The position numbers were made by a program, and so were the translations under genes. This document shows, one piece after another, positions 49,477 to 58,114 of a stretch of 64,000 nucleotides of DNA. The stretch comes from Marmoricola endophyticus (lineage in GTDB: Bacteria > Actinomycetota > Actinomycetes > Propionibacteriales > Nocardioidaceae). The stretch spans positions 1,985,556 through 2,049,555 of the forward strand of contig NZ_BMKQ01000001.1 in NCBI RefSeq assembly GCF_014644415.1, read 5' to 3'. The notes under the pieces were generated by a model. It was not told the DNA's origin. It saw only the letters and a program-made list of their open reading frames with translations, and did no database searches. Each line of letters begins with the position of its first letter. Positions within the stretch are counted from its first letter, which is position 1.

Positions 49477-50454
49477 CTACCCGAGCGAGGCCCGGTCGTG
49501 CGGCTCCAGCCACACAGCCGGGTCCGGGCCCTTGGGCACGATGCCGGTCGGGTTCACGTCCTTGTGCACGACGTAGTAGTGCTGCTTGATCTGCTCGAAG
49601 TCGGTGTTCTCGCCGAACTCCGGGATCGAGTAGAGGTCGCGCGCGTAGCCCCACAGCGCCGGCAGCTCGGTCAGCTTCTGCCGGTTGCACTTGAAGTGGC
49701 CGTGGTAGACCGCGTCGAAGCGCGCCAGCGTCGTGAACAGGCGTACGTCGGCCTCGGTGATCGCGTCGCCCATCAGGTAGCGGCGGTCGCTCAGCCGCTC
49801 CTCGAGCCAGTCCATCGCCGTCCACAGCCGGTCGTAGGCGTCCTCGTACGCCTCCTGGGTGCCGGCGAAGCCGCAGCGGTAGACGCCGTTGTTGACCTCG
49901 GTGAAGACCCGCTTCATCACGGTCTCCATCTCCTCGCGGACCTCGGCCGGCCACAGGTCGGGCGCGCCCTCCTTGTGGTGCTCGGTCCACTCGAAGAAGA
50001 GGTCGTGGGTGATCCACGGGAAGTCGTTGGTCACGACCGCCTTGGACGGCACGTCGACCATCGCCGGCACGGTGATGCCGCGGGGGTAGTCGGGGATCCG
50101 CTCGAAGTACGCCTGCTGCAGCCGCTCGTAGCCCAGCACCGGGTCCACCCCACCGGGGTCGAGGTCGAACGTCCAGCTCCGCTCGTCGTGGGTCGGACCC
50201 GGCATCCCGAGCGAGATGACGTCCTGGAGCCCGAGCAGCGCGCGCACGATGATCGCCCGGTTGGCCCACGGGCACGCCTTCGCCGCGACCAGCCGGTAGC
50301 GGCCCGGCTCGACCGGCCAGGTGGTGTGCTCCACGTCGGGTCCGGCGACGCCCTGGTGAGCCAGCGTGTCGCGCGACTTCCCGGGCTCGGCGGTGATCCG
50401 GTCGGGGATGTAGTTCATGTCGCGCTCGAACGAGCTCTTCTCGACGTAGGCCAT
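49477..50454 (-). CDS. Xi-class glutathione S-transferase-like reductase (YqjG/ECM4 family)
   Basis: 325 residues. The thioredoxin-like N-terminal half has VAAKACPWANRAIIVRALLGL, whose Cys is the catalytic residue in glutathionyl-hydroquinone reductases, then ITVPAMVDVPSKAVVTNDFPWITHDLFFEWTEHHKEGAPDLWP. The helical half has NNGVYRCGFAGTQEAYEDAYDRLWTAMDWLEERLSDRRYLMGDAITEADVRLF and YHGHFKCNRQKLTELPALWGYARDLY, both family hallmarks. It reduces S-thiolated hydroquinones. Since actinobacteria use mycothiol, that thiol is the probable cofactor. It is convergent with the SnoaL gene and divergent from the GH3 gene. Confidence 0.92.
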   Translation of the reverse strand: MAYVEKSSFERDMNYIPDRITAEPGKSRDTLAHQGVAGPDVEHTTWPVEPGRYRLVAAKACPWANRAIIVRALLGLQDVISLGMPGPTHDERSWTFDLDPGGVDPVLGYERLQQAYFERIPDYPRGITVPAMVDVPSKAVVTNDFPWITHDLFFEWTEHHKEGAPDLWPAEVREEMETVMKRVFTEVNNGVYRCGFAGTQEAYEDAYDRLWTAMDWLEERLSDRRYLMGDAITEADVRLFTTLARFDAVYHGHFKCNRQKLTELPALWGYARDLYSIPEFGENTDFEQIKQHYYVVHKDVNPTGIVPKGPDPAVWLEPHDRASLG

Positions 50455-50491
50455 GGGCCGAGCCTAGGCGGCCGCCTGGCACGCTGGCGGG

Positions 50492-51637
50492 GTGCGACGT
50501 CCTCTGCTCCTGGTGCCGCTGCTGCTGCTCTCCGCCTGCGCAGGCGAGACCGCACCGACCGGCTCGTCACCCTCGTCCTCGGCCCCGTCGGCTCAGTCGC
50601 AGGCACCGTCCGCAGCGGAGGCGGCGTACGACCGCATGACGCCGCAGCAGCGCGTCGGCCAGCTCTTCGTCCTGGGCGTGATGTCCACCGGCGCGACCGA
50701 GGAGCAGCTGCGCCAGCTGCAGCAGGACTCGGCGGGCAACGCGTTCCTGCGCGGTCCGACCGACCTGAGCGTCGAGGACACCCGTGCGGTGAGCGACGCG
50801 ATCGCCGAGGTGACGACGTACGCCGGTGTGCGGCCCTTCGTCTCCGCCGACCAGGAGAGCGCCAACGCGCAGAGCCTCGACGGCGACGGCTTCTCCGCCA
50901 TGCCCGACGGGTTGGAGCAGGGCGAGCTGCGCCCGGCCCGGCTGCGCCGCGAGGCGAAGACCTGGGGCGAGGAGCTGAAGGCCGCCGGCGTCACGCTCGA
51001 CCTCGCGCCGGTCGCGGACGTCGTGCCCACCGACGTGGGCACCGACAACGACCCGATCGGCTACTTCGAGCGGCAGCTCGGCAGCGAGCCGACCCCCGTC
51101 GGCCGGCACGCCGCCGCGTTCGTGCGCGGCATGGCCGACGCCGGTGTCGCCACCTCCGTCAAGCACTTCCCCGGCATCGGCCGGGCCTCGGGGAACACCG
51201 ACTCCGACCCTCAGGTGAGCGACCCGACCACGCGGAACGACCCGCTGCTCGGGTCCTTCGAGGGTGCGCTCGCCGGCGACCCGGCGATGGTGATGGTCTC
51301 CTCGGGCTTCTACCCGAAGATCAGCGACGGCCCCCGCGCCTGCTTCAACCCCACGATCATCAAGGGGATGCTCCGCGGCGACCTCGGCTACGACGGCGTG
51401 ATCGTCTCCGACTCCTTCGGGTCCGCGAGCGTGGCCGGCGACCCGCCGGGCAAGCGCGCGCTGAGGTTCTTCCGTGCCGGCGGGACGCTGCTGCTGGACA
51501 CCAACTCCGACGACCTGCGACCGATGGCCCGCGCGGTGCTGCGCGAGACGCAGGACGACCCCGCGTTCGCGAAGACCACGAAGGCCAACGTCCTGCGGGT
51601 CCTCGAGGCCAAGGAGCGGTTCGGGCTGATCGGTTGA
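50492..51637 (+). CDS. GH3-family lipoprotein (NagZ/LpqI-like), atypical catalytic loop
   Basis: 381 residues from GTG 50492. Lipobox LLLLSACAGE (Cys16) anchors it outside. The GH3 barrel shows RMTPQQRVGQLFVLGVM, SADQESANAQSL, DLAPVADVV, ATSVKHFPGIGR and YDGVIVSDSFGSASV, whose Asp is the nucleophile. In beta-hexosaminidases of the NagZ type the loop after KHFPG-H-G has a D-S-H catalytic pair; here NTDSDP has Asp in place of His. The protein could use another acid/base or be non-catalytic. Mycobacterial LpqI is the closest type I know. Likely role: amino-sugar removal from cell-wall fragments. Confidence 0.85.
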   Translation: MRRPLLLVPLLLLSACAGETAPTGSSPSSSAPSAQSQAPSAAEAAYDRMTPQQRVGQLFVLGVMSTGATEEQLRQLQQDSAGNAFLRGPTDLSVEDTRAVSDAIAEVTTYAGVRPFVSADQESANAQSLDGDGFSAMPDGLEQGELRPARLRREAKTWGEELKAAGVTLDLAPVADVVPTDVGTDNDPIGYFERQLGSEPTPVGRHAAAFVRGMADAGVATSVKHFPGIGRASGNTDSDPQVSDPTTRNDPLLGSFEGALAGDPAMVMVSSGFYPKISDGPRACFNPTIIKGMLRGDLGYDGVIVSDSFGSASVAGDPPGKRALRFFRAGGTLLLDTNSDDLRPMARAVLRETQDDPAFAKTTKANVLRVLEAKERFGLIG

Positions 51638-51639
51638 GC

Positions 51640-52566
51640 TCAGCCGCCCCCGGCGGCCTCGATCAGCTCGGCCAGGTCGCCGGACAGCTCGACCGAGACC
51701 TCGCCGACGTCGTTGCGGCGCGAGAGCTGCTCGATGCCTGAGGGGCGCCACCAGTACAGCTCGGGAGAGACCGGGCCGGCGCCGTCGGAGAAGCCGAGCT
51801 CGGCCCAGCGCAGCAGACCGGAGAAGACCGTGGCCCAGGCGTCGTCGCCTCGCCACGGGTGGAACGCGACCTGGTTGCGGCAGGCGACCACGAAGAACGC
51901 TCCGCGCTCGGGGTCGATCGGGTCCCCGACGGCGTCGGCGATCGATCCCAGCTGCAGCGCGGTGGTCGCCGTGAACACCGAGTCCCCGAACACGCAGTGG
52001 AACGACGAGTCCTGGGCCGGCACCACCTCCGCCTCGTCGAACGTGATCTCGCGCAGGTTCTGTCGCGCCGCGTCGTAGAGCGGCCCGGCCGGCCCCAGCC
52101 GCGGGAAGACCTTGTCCGTCAGGTAGGCGACCGTGTCCGGCTGGTCGAGGCACAGCACCTCGACCAGGTCGTCGGCGACCTCGCGTGCGTAGGAGAACAG
52201 ACGCGGGTCGGCCCGGTCGCGTCCGACGAGGCGCGGGTAGACACGGCGGCGCAGCTCCTCGGGGACGATCGTGTCGAGCTCGCTGGGCTGACTCATGCGC
52301 GCGACGATCCGACGGACGTGGTCGGCGACGAGCCCGGGCCAGCGCCCGGCCTCCTCCTGGTGGCAGGTGGCCGCGAGGTTGGCGAGGCCGTACTGCGTGC
52401 CGGCGTCGTCCTCCACGTAGTCCGGGTGGAGGGACACCTCGATGCCGCGCTCCGCGAAGGTGGTCAGGACCAGACCGCGCAGGTGCGAGGCCTCCTCGGT
52501 GCTCAGGAAGGGGAAGGCGTCGTCGGGGCGACTGTCCGGCCGGGGCCGGCGGGAGAAGAGACCCAC
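51640..52566 (-). CDS. Conserved hypothetical protein at the end of the ATP-grasp/transglutaminase run
   Basis: About 308 residues from GTG 52566 (V-G-L-F-S-R-R). No membrane segment or signal. The N-terminal half has LHPDYVEDDAGTQYGLANLAATCHQEEAGRWPGLVADHVRRIVARM, faintly like the DUF1444/YtpQ group. The second half is mixed alpha-beta with YLTDKVFPRLGPAGPLYDAARQNLREITFDEAEVV, FHCVFGDSVFTATTALQL and CRNQVAFHPW. A C-terminal acidic segment follows. It starts 17 bases after the metallopeptidase stop, so it is in the same transcript. It may be a partner or substrate of that system. I do not recognise it with confidence. Confidence 0.65.
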   Translation of the reverse strand: MGLFSRRPRPDSRPDDAFPFLSTEEASHLRGLVLTTFAERGIEVSLHPDYVEDDAGTQYGLANLAATCHQEEAGRWPGLVADHVRRIVARMSQPSELDTIVPEELRRRVYPRLVGRDRADPRLFSYAREVADDLVEVLCLDQPDTVAYLTDKVFPRLGPAGPLYDAARQNLREITFDEAEVVPAQDSSFHCVFGDSVFTATTALQLGSIADAVGDPIDPERGAFFVVACRNQVAFHPWRGDDAWATVFSGLLRWAELGFSDGAGPVSPELYWWRPSGIEQLSRRNDVGEVSVELSGDLAELIEAAGGG

Positions 52567-52583
52567 CCCGACATCAGACCACG

Positions 52584-53600
52584 TCAGACCGCGTCTCGGG
52601 CGATCCGCGCTCTCGTCACCAGGGTCGAGACGAAGTCCAGCTTCGTCAGCACCGGCGCGGGGATGACGAACGGGTAGAGGTCGTCGTTGCCCATCGAGCG
52701 GTTGATCTGGTTCAGCGCCGTCGAGGTCGGCAGCCACACCCCGGAGACGAGGTCGCGGAAGCTGCGGAAGGCGGTCGGGTTCACCGCGGTCAGGCCGAAC
52801 TCGGCCGCGGTCTCGACAGTGTCGGAGATGTGCAGGAAGTGCGCCCAGGTCTCGGCGAAGTCCTCCCAGGGGTGCATGGTGGCGTACTCCGAGATGTACG
52901 ACTTCTTCCAGTCCGCGGGCGGGCCCTCGGAGTAGTGCCGCTTGATCTCGGCCTGGTAGTCGGCGGTCTCGTCGCCGAACAGCTCGCGCGCCTGCGCCAC
53001 GGTCTCGTCGTCGGTCACCAGCTGCCACTCGACGTAGTGCCCGACCTCGTGGCGGAAGTGGCCGAGCATCGTGCGGTACGGCTCGGCGAGCTTGGCGCGC
53101 ACCCGCTCGCGGTAGGCCGCGTCGGTCTCGGCCAGGTCGATCGTGATCACCCCGTCGGCGTGCCCGATCACCACGTTGTCGGTGGCCTCGGACATGCTGG
53201 AGATCAGGTCGAAGCACAACCCGTTCTCCGGGTCCTGCTTCTTGCTGCGCAGGTCCAGGCCGTGACCGTCGAGCTCGAAGACCAGGTGGCGCTTGGCCTC
53301 CTCGGCGCGGTGGTACTGCTCCAGCGCCATCGCGTCCTCGTCGTTGGGCCGCGTCCGGGTCAGCTCGCAGGAGAAGCAGTAGCCCGTCTCCGCCCGGGTC
53401 AGCCAGGTGCAGCCGGACAGCGTGAGGTTCCGGCAGACCCGCCACTCGCCCCCGTCGGCGTCGACGTAGCGACCCTCGTCGTCGACCGGGACGATCGCCC
53501 GCTCCTCGCGGGAGAACCCCAGCCGGGTGCCGCAGTGGATGCAGCGGGAGTTCTCGAAGTACAGCGCCGAGTCGCAGACCCGGCAGCGGAAGGCCTTCAT
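52584..53600 (-). CDS. Zinc-ribbon metallopeptidase (Peptidase_Mx-like)
   Basis: 338 residues. The N-terminal zinc ribbon has CRVCDSALYFENSRCIHCG, and two further Cys pairs follow (CRNLTLSGCTW, CFSCELTR). The peptidase domain carries GHFRHEVGHYVEWQLV, the zinc H-E-x-x-H, followed by RELFGDETADYQAEIKRHYSEGPPADWKKSYISEYATMHPWEDFAETWAHFLHISD; the E-D-F-A-E region supplies the third ligand. It is cytosolic (no signal). This family (PF15887) is often called putative zinc-binding metallopeptidase. Its position after the transglutaminase and ATP-grasp genes suggests it trims or removes the peptide tag made by them. 57 bases separate it from the transglutaminase. Confidence 0.88.
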   Translation of the reverse strand: MKAFRCRVCDSALYFENSRCIHCGTRLGFSREERAIVPVDDEGRYVDADGGEWRVCRNLTLSGCTWLTRAETGYCFSCELTRTRPNDEDAMALEQYHRAEEAKRHLVFELDGHGLDLRSKKQDPENGLCFDLISSMSEATDNVVIGHADGVITIDLAETDAAYRERVRAKLAEPYRTMLGHFRHEVGHYVEWQLVTDDETVAQARELFGDETADYQAEIKRHYSEGPPADWKKSYISEYATMHPWEDFAETWAHFLHISDTVETAAEFGLTAVNPTAFRSFRDLVSGVWLPTSTALNQINRSMGNDDLYPFVIPAPVLTKLDFVSTLVTRARIARDAV

Positions 53601-53657
53601 GCCGCGACCCTCTCACCCGACCCCTCCGGGTGAGCCAGTCGGCCTTGGCCCGGAGCC

Positions 53658-54542
53658 TCAGCCCGGGGCGACGTCGACCTCGACCTTCAGGCTCGAGGAC
53701 CTGGCCTCGGTGAAGATGATCCCGCGCACCGGCGGCACGTCGCCGTAGTCGCGGCCACAGGCGACCGTCACGTAGCGCTCGCCGGCGGGCTGGTCGTTCG
53801 TCGGGTCCAGCGCGAGCCAGTCGCCGCCGCCCTCCGAGCCGGGCAGCCAGACCTCCACCCACGCGTGGGACGCGTCGGCGCCGACGACGCGCTCCTTGCC
53901 CGGGGGTGGGGTGGTGGCGAGGTAGCCGGAGACGTACCTCGCCGCGAGGCCGTGCGCGCGCCAGCCGGCCAGGAACAGGTGCGCGAAGTCCTGGCAGACG
54001 CCGGCGCGCTCGGCCAGCACGTCGTCGAGCGTGCTGGTCACGGTCGTCGCGGTCTTGTCGTACGCGAAGTCCTCGTGGATGCGGTGCATCAGGTCGTACG
54101 ACGCCTCGCCGAGCGGTCGCCCGGGAGCGAGGGACGCGGCGGCGTACGACGCCGCACCCGCGTGGCGGGAGACGCGCGGCGACGGCAGCGCCAGCTCGAT
54201 CGCGCGCCAGGCGTCGGGCAGGTCGCGCCGCTCGGCCGGTCGGGCCCGCTCCCAGGGCACGGCGAGCACGGCGTCGTCGTGGACGCGGTCCTCGACCTCG
54301 ACGGTGCTGTCCGCACGGACGACGAGCTCGGTGTGCGGGGTGCGCACCTGGAAGAACGTCGTCTCGTTGCCGAAGTGGTCGACGTCGGGTGCCGCGTCGC
54401 CCGGCACCGGCGTGAGCGACAGCTCGTGGTCGAGCACCCGCTGGTACGGCAGCGACCGCGGCCTCAGGTGCAGGACACCGAGGCTGTCGGTCACCTCGTC
54501 GTCGTAGGTGTACGTCGTCCGGTGCCACAGGGCCCACCTCAT
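53658..54542 (-). CDS. Transglutaminase-like protein linked to ATP-grasp/alpha-E
   Basis: 294 residues from ATG 54542, overlapping the stop of the ATP-grasp gene (ATGA). The N-terminal beta domain (about 1-110: WALWHRTTYTYDDEVTDSLGVLHLRPR, VLDHELSLTPVPG, FFQVRTPHTELVV) is that of bacterial transglutaminase N domain. The core at about 155-250 has ERAGVCQDFAHLFLAGWRAHGLAARYVSGYL (catalytic Cys), ASHAWVEVWLPGS (His) and LALDPTND (Asp), a complete Cys-His-Asp triad. It is cytosolic. Members cleave or form amide bonds. The genetic link with the ATP-grasp/alpha-E protein is widespread. Confidence 0.93.
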   Translation of the reverse strand: MRWALWHRTTYTYDDEVTDSLGVLHLRPRSLPYQRVLDHELSLTPVPGDAAPDVDHFGNETTFFQVRTPHTELVVRADSTVEVEDRVHDDAVLAVPWERARPAERRDLPDAWRAIELALPSPRVSRHAGAASYAAASLAPGRPLGEASYDLMHRIHEDFAYDKTATTVTSTLDDVLAERAGVCQDFAHLFLAGWRAHGLAARYVSGYLATTPPPGKERVVGADASHAWVEVWLPGSEGGGDWLALDPTNDQPAGERYVTVACGRDYGDVPPVRGIIFTEARSSSLKVEVDVAPG

Positions 54543-57001
54543 GGTCCGGCCACCACGAGGTGCGGGAACGGTCGCGGCGCGGGCCCGGTGGAGAAGTGCA
54601 GCTCGGCGATCGCGTCGGCCGTCCGGGACAGCTGGGCGAGGACCTCGTCGAGCAGGTCGGCCAGGTGGGGTCGGTCGACGCCGCCGATGGCCACCAGGGT
54701 CGCGGTGTCGGTCTCCTCGACGCGGGTGAGCAGGTCGGCCACGAGCCGCTCGGGGCGGGTCGACCCCGTGGACCCGGCCAGCCCGGAGAGGTGGTCGGCC
54801 AGCGCGACCAGGGCGAACCGCAGCGACCGGGGGTTGGCACGGTCGAGGAGCAGCAGGTCGACGACGCTCGCCGGACGGACGTGGCCCCGGAAGCGACGCC
54901 GGTGCGTCACCGACGACTCGGTCGCGACCAGCACCGCGTCGAGGACCCGCCGGTCGACGTCGAGACCACGTCGTACGCACGTGGTGGCGCGCAGCAGGTG
55001 GGCCAGCTGCAGGGCCCGCTCCAGGCACCGTCCGGCCTCGATCACGTGCCACGTCTGGTCGCGCATCATGCTGGCGACGACGCCGTCGACCGACAGCACG
55101 CCGGTGAGCATCCGGCCGGCGCCCTCACCGAGCTGGTGCCGGTACGGCGAGTCCGTGACCAGCTCCGCAGCTCGGTCGAGCACCCCGAAGGCGCGCCAGA
55201 CGTCCGCCGAGAGCTGGTCGCGCACCGACTGTGCCGCCTCCCGCATCCCGGCGACGGCATGGGCGGCGGTGCCGACCCGGCGTCCGTCGAGCAGGACCGA
55301 GCGCAGGTCGGTCTCGGGTGAGGACCCTGGCCCGGGACCGGCCAGCCGGTGCACGGCTCCCCTCACGACGGCGAGCGCCTGGTCGCCCGCCGTGGCGGGG
55401 CGCGCCTCCTCGGCCAGCGTGGTCGCGGCGAGGGTCAGGCGCAGCGCCGCCTCGGCCCGGTCGACGTACCTCCCGAGCCAGAACATGTCCTCCAGCACGC
55501 GCGGCACGGTGACCTCCGGCGCCCGCAGCGTGGAGAGCGGGAGCACCTCCGCGAGGCCCTGGTCGGGGTCCTCCGGCGAGGCCTTGAGCACCCAGACGTC
55601 CTTGCTGGAGATCACGCTGCGGTCGTCGCCGAGCACCGAGGCCAGCCCACCGACCATCGGCCGGTAGGCCCCGCCGTGCTGGAGCGCGAAGGTCCGCAGG
55701 CTCACCGGGCGCGAGTGCACCGCGCCGCTCGGCCCGACCTGCGGGGACCAGGAGAGGTCGGCGGGCTCCTGGCCGACGTACCTGCCCGGGTCCGCGAGCA
55801 CCCGGTCGCGCAGGTCCTCGGCGGGCAGCCGCAGCGGCGCCGGGTCGTCGACGGTGCGCACCACGAGGTCGCTGCGGTCCAGCAGGGCGGCCCGCCCCTC
55901 CTCGGACCCGCCCCACCAGGTCGGCACCGACGCGAGCCTCAGGTCCTCGTCGAGCAGGTGCCGGCAGGCGGCCGGGAGGTACGGAAGCAGCGCCGGGCTC
56001 TCCAGCACCCCCGAGCCGAGCCCGTTGACGACCCGTACGCGACCACGGCGCACGACCTCCGTCAGCCCGGCGACGCCGAGGCGGGAGTCGCCACGCAGCT
56101 CCAAGGGGTCGGTCCACTCCGCGTCGACGCGGCGCAGGATGACGTCGACCCGCTCGAGGCTGCCGGCCGTGCGCAGGTGGACGTACCCGTCGCGGACCAC
56201 GAGGTCGGCGCCCTCGACCAGCGGGAAGCCCAGCGTCGAGGCCACGAACGCCTGGTCGTACGCCGTCTCCGAGCCGGCGCCCGTCGACAGGACCACCACG
56301 CGGGCGTCGGCGGTCTCGCCGCCCCCGGACTGCATCAGCACGGACCGCATCGCCGAGAAGAACGGCCCCAGCCGGTGCAGCCGCGCCTCACGGTAGAGCT
56401 CGGGCAGCACCCGCGAGACCACCCGACGGTTCTCCATCGCGAAGCCGATCCCGCTGGGCGCCTGGGTGCGGTCGCCGAGCGCGAGCCAGGCGCCGTCCGG
56501 CCCACGTCCGAGGTCGGTGCCGGTCACCAGCAGCGGGTGCGGGTCGACGTACGACCTCCGCGCGAGCGCACGGACGAAGCCGGGGTGGGTGTGCACCACC
56601 TCCGGGGGTACGACGCCCTCGGCCAGCAGCGTCTGCTCGCCGTAGAGGTCGACGAGGACCGCGTCGAGCAGCTCGGCGCGCTGGGCCAGCCCGACCTCCA
56701 GCGACGCCCAGTCGGCCGCGTCCAGGACCAGCGGCACGGGGTCCAGGCGCCAGGGCACCTCGCCCCGCCCGTGCGGCCGGACGTAGGTGACGCCGTCGTC
56801 GGCGAGGAACCGTGTGACGTCCCGGCCGACCCGGGCCAGGTCGTGCTCGGTGAGGCCGACGGCGACGGAGGCCAGCGCCTTCCAGGGCGCGCGGAGCCCC
56901 CCGTCCGGGCCGACCATCTCGTCCCACCGGGTCGGGGAGCCCGAGGGGTCGGACAGCTCGGGTTGGTTCACCCGATCGGCGTAGTCGCGCAGCGCGGTCA
57001 T
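54539..57001 (-). CDS. Circularly permuted ATP-grasp fused to alpha-E domain
   Basis: 820 residues. Residues about 1-480 match the circularly permuted ATP-grasp group: GFVRALARRSYVDPHPLLVTGTDLGRGPDG, GIGFAMENRRVVSRVLPELYREARL, VVVLSTGAGSETAYDQAFVASTLGFPLVEGADLVVRDG and VVNGLGSGVLESPALLPYLPAA, with many Arg and Asp residues for ATP. Residues about 497-820 are an alpha-E domain, starting PRVLEDMFWLGRYVDRAEAALRLTL, all helical. The family is predicted to ligate amino acids or peptides, with no experimental substrate known to me. Elsewhere the two halves are often separate genes. It overlaps the aminotransferase gene before it and the transglutaminase gene after it by 4 bases each, so the three act together. 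Confidence 0.92.
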   Translation of the reverse strand: MTALRDYADRVNQPELSDPSGSPTRWDEMVGPDGGLRAPWKALASVAVGLTEHDLARVGRDVTRFLADDGVTYVRPHGRGEVPWRLDPVPLVLDAADWASLEVGLAQRAELLDAVLVDLYGEQTLLAEGVVPPEVVHTHPGFVRALARRSYVDPHPLLVTGTDLGRGPDGAWLALGDRTQAPSGIGFAMENRRVVSRVLPELYREARLHRLGPFFSAMRSVLMQSGGGETADARVVVLSTGAGSETAYDQAFVASTLGFPLVEGADLVVRDGYVHLRTAGSLERVDVILRRVDAEWTDPLELRGDSRLGVAGLTEVVRRGRVRVVNGLGSGVLESPALLPYLPAACRHLLDEDLRLASVPTWWGGSEEGRAALLDRSDLVVRTVDDPAPLRLPAEDLRDRVLADPGRYVGQEPADLSWSPQVGPSGAVHSRPVSLRTFALQHGGAYRPMVGGLASVLGDDRSVISSKDVWVLKASPEDPDQGLAEVLPLSTLRAPEVTVPRVLEDMFWLGRYVDRAEAALRLTLAATTLAEEARPATAGDQALAVVRGAVHRLAGPGPGSSPETDLRSVLLDGRRVGTAAHAVAGMREAAQSVRDQLSADVWRAFGVLDRAAELVTDSPYRHQLGEGAGRMLTGVLSVDGVVASMMRDQTWHVIEAGRCLERALQLAHLLRATTCVRRGLDVDRRVLDAVLVATESSVTHRRRFRGHVRPASVVDLLLLDRANPRSLRFALVALADHLSGLAGSTGSTRPERLVADLLTRVEETDTATLVAIGGVDRPHLADLLDEVLAQLSRTADAIAELHFSTGPAPRPFPHLVVAGP

Positions 57002-58080
57002 GGCACGAACTTCGCGGCGACCTCCACCAGCCGGTCGTTGGCCTCGCGCTCGCCGATGCTGGCCCGTACCCCTTCACCGGCGAACGGGCGCAGCACGATG
57101 CCGGCCTCCTCGGCGGCGGTGACCAGGTCTGCGGTGCGCTCGCCGGTGGCCAGCCACACGAAGTTCGCGTGCGTCTCGGGCAGGTCCCAGCCCTGCGCGG
57201 TCAGCGCCTCGACCACCCGCTCCCGCTCGGTGACGATCGCCTCGACCCGCTCCATCAGCTCGGCCTCGTGCTCGAGCGCGGCCACGGCCGCGGCCTGCGC
57301 CGGCGCCGAGACCCCGAACGGCAGCGCGCACGCCCGGATCGCGGCGGCCACGTCCGGGTGCGCGACGGCGTAGCCGACCCGCAGGCCGGCCAGCCCGTAC
57401 GCCTTGGCGAAGGTCCGCATCACCACGACGTTCGGGTGCTCGGCCAGCAGCGCGACCCCGTCGACGGCGCCCTCGAGCCGGACGAACTCGCGGTACGCCT
57501 CGTCCACGACGACCAGCACCTCGCCCGGCACCCGCGCGAGGAAGTCCTCGACCTCCCCGTGGGTCAGCGCCGGGCCGGTCGGGTTGTTCGGCGTGCAGAG
57601 CACGACGACCTTCGTGCGCGGCTCGGCGGCCGCGGCCGCCATCGCGTCGAGGTCGTGCCTCCCGTCCGCGGTGAGCGGCACCTGGACGGGCTCGGCCGCA
57701 TTGATGCCGATCGCGATCGGGTACGCCTCGAAGCTGCGCCAGGCAGTGACCACCCGGTCCCCGGGGTCGCAGAAGGCCTGCAGCAGGTGGTAGAGCACCG
57801 CCACGCTGCCGGTCCCCGCCGCGAGCTGCTCGGTGGCGACGCCGAGCCGGGCGGCGAGCGCGGCGTACAGCGCGGTGCTGCCGGCGTCGGGGTAGCGGTT
57901 CATCCGCGCGGCCGCCCGCGCCACGGCCTCCTCGATGCCGGGCAGCGGCGGGAAGGGGTTCTCGTTGGAGGACAGCTTGTACGTCGTCATCCCCGGCCGG
58001 GGCGTCGGCGGCTTGCCCGCGGCGTACGCCGGGAGTGCACCGAGGGTGGCGCGCGGTCGTGGAGCCGGTGCGTCAGTCAC
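56998..58080 (-). CDS. Aminotransferase of the HisC2/Pat type
   Basis: 360 residues. The fold-type I aminotransferase motifs are LSSNENPFPPLPGIEEAV, AAGTGSVAVLYHLLQAFCDPGDRV, TAWRSFEAYPI, VVLCTPNNPTGPAL, VVDEAYREFV and RTFAKAYGLAGLRVGYAVA, whose Lys carries PLP. It closely follows M. tuberculosis Rv3772 (Pat/HisC2) over its whole length, which acts on aromatic 2-oxoacids such as phenylpyruvate. It overlaps the ATP-grasp gene by 4 bases and is the first gene of the run. It might supply an aromatic or other amino acid for the ligase (inference); a simple housekeeping role is equally possible. Confidence 0.92.
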   Translation of the reverse strand: MTDAPAPRPRATLGALPAYAAGKPPTPRPGMTTYKLSSNENPFPPLPGIEEAVARAAARMNRYPDAGSTALYAALAARLGVATEQLAAGTGSVAVLYHLLQAFCDPGDRVVTAWRSFEAYPIAIGINAAEPVQVPLTADGRHDLDAMAAAAAEPRTKVVVLCTPNNPTGPALTHGEVEDFLARVPGEVLVVVDEAYREFVRLEGAVDGVALLAEHPNVVVMRTFAKAYGLAGLRVGYAVAHPDVAAAIRACALPFGVSAPAQAAAVAALEHEAELMERVEAIVTERERVVEALTAQGWDLPETHANFVWLATGERTADLVTAAEEAGIVLRPFAGEGVRASIGEREANDRLVEVAAKFVP

Positions 58081-58114
58081 GCCCGCGAGCGTAGGGGGTC
58101 TCTACGGTGGGCGC

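Noticed and set aside
54560-57373. Long plus-strand frames opposite the ATP-grasp/alpha-E gene
   Set aside because: They are rich in Arg, Gly and Pro with no domain signal, as expected from antisense reading of a GC-rich gene; the minus-strand frame has clear family motifs.
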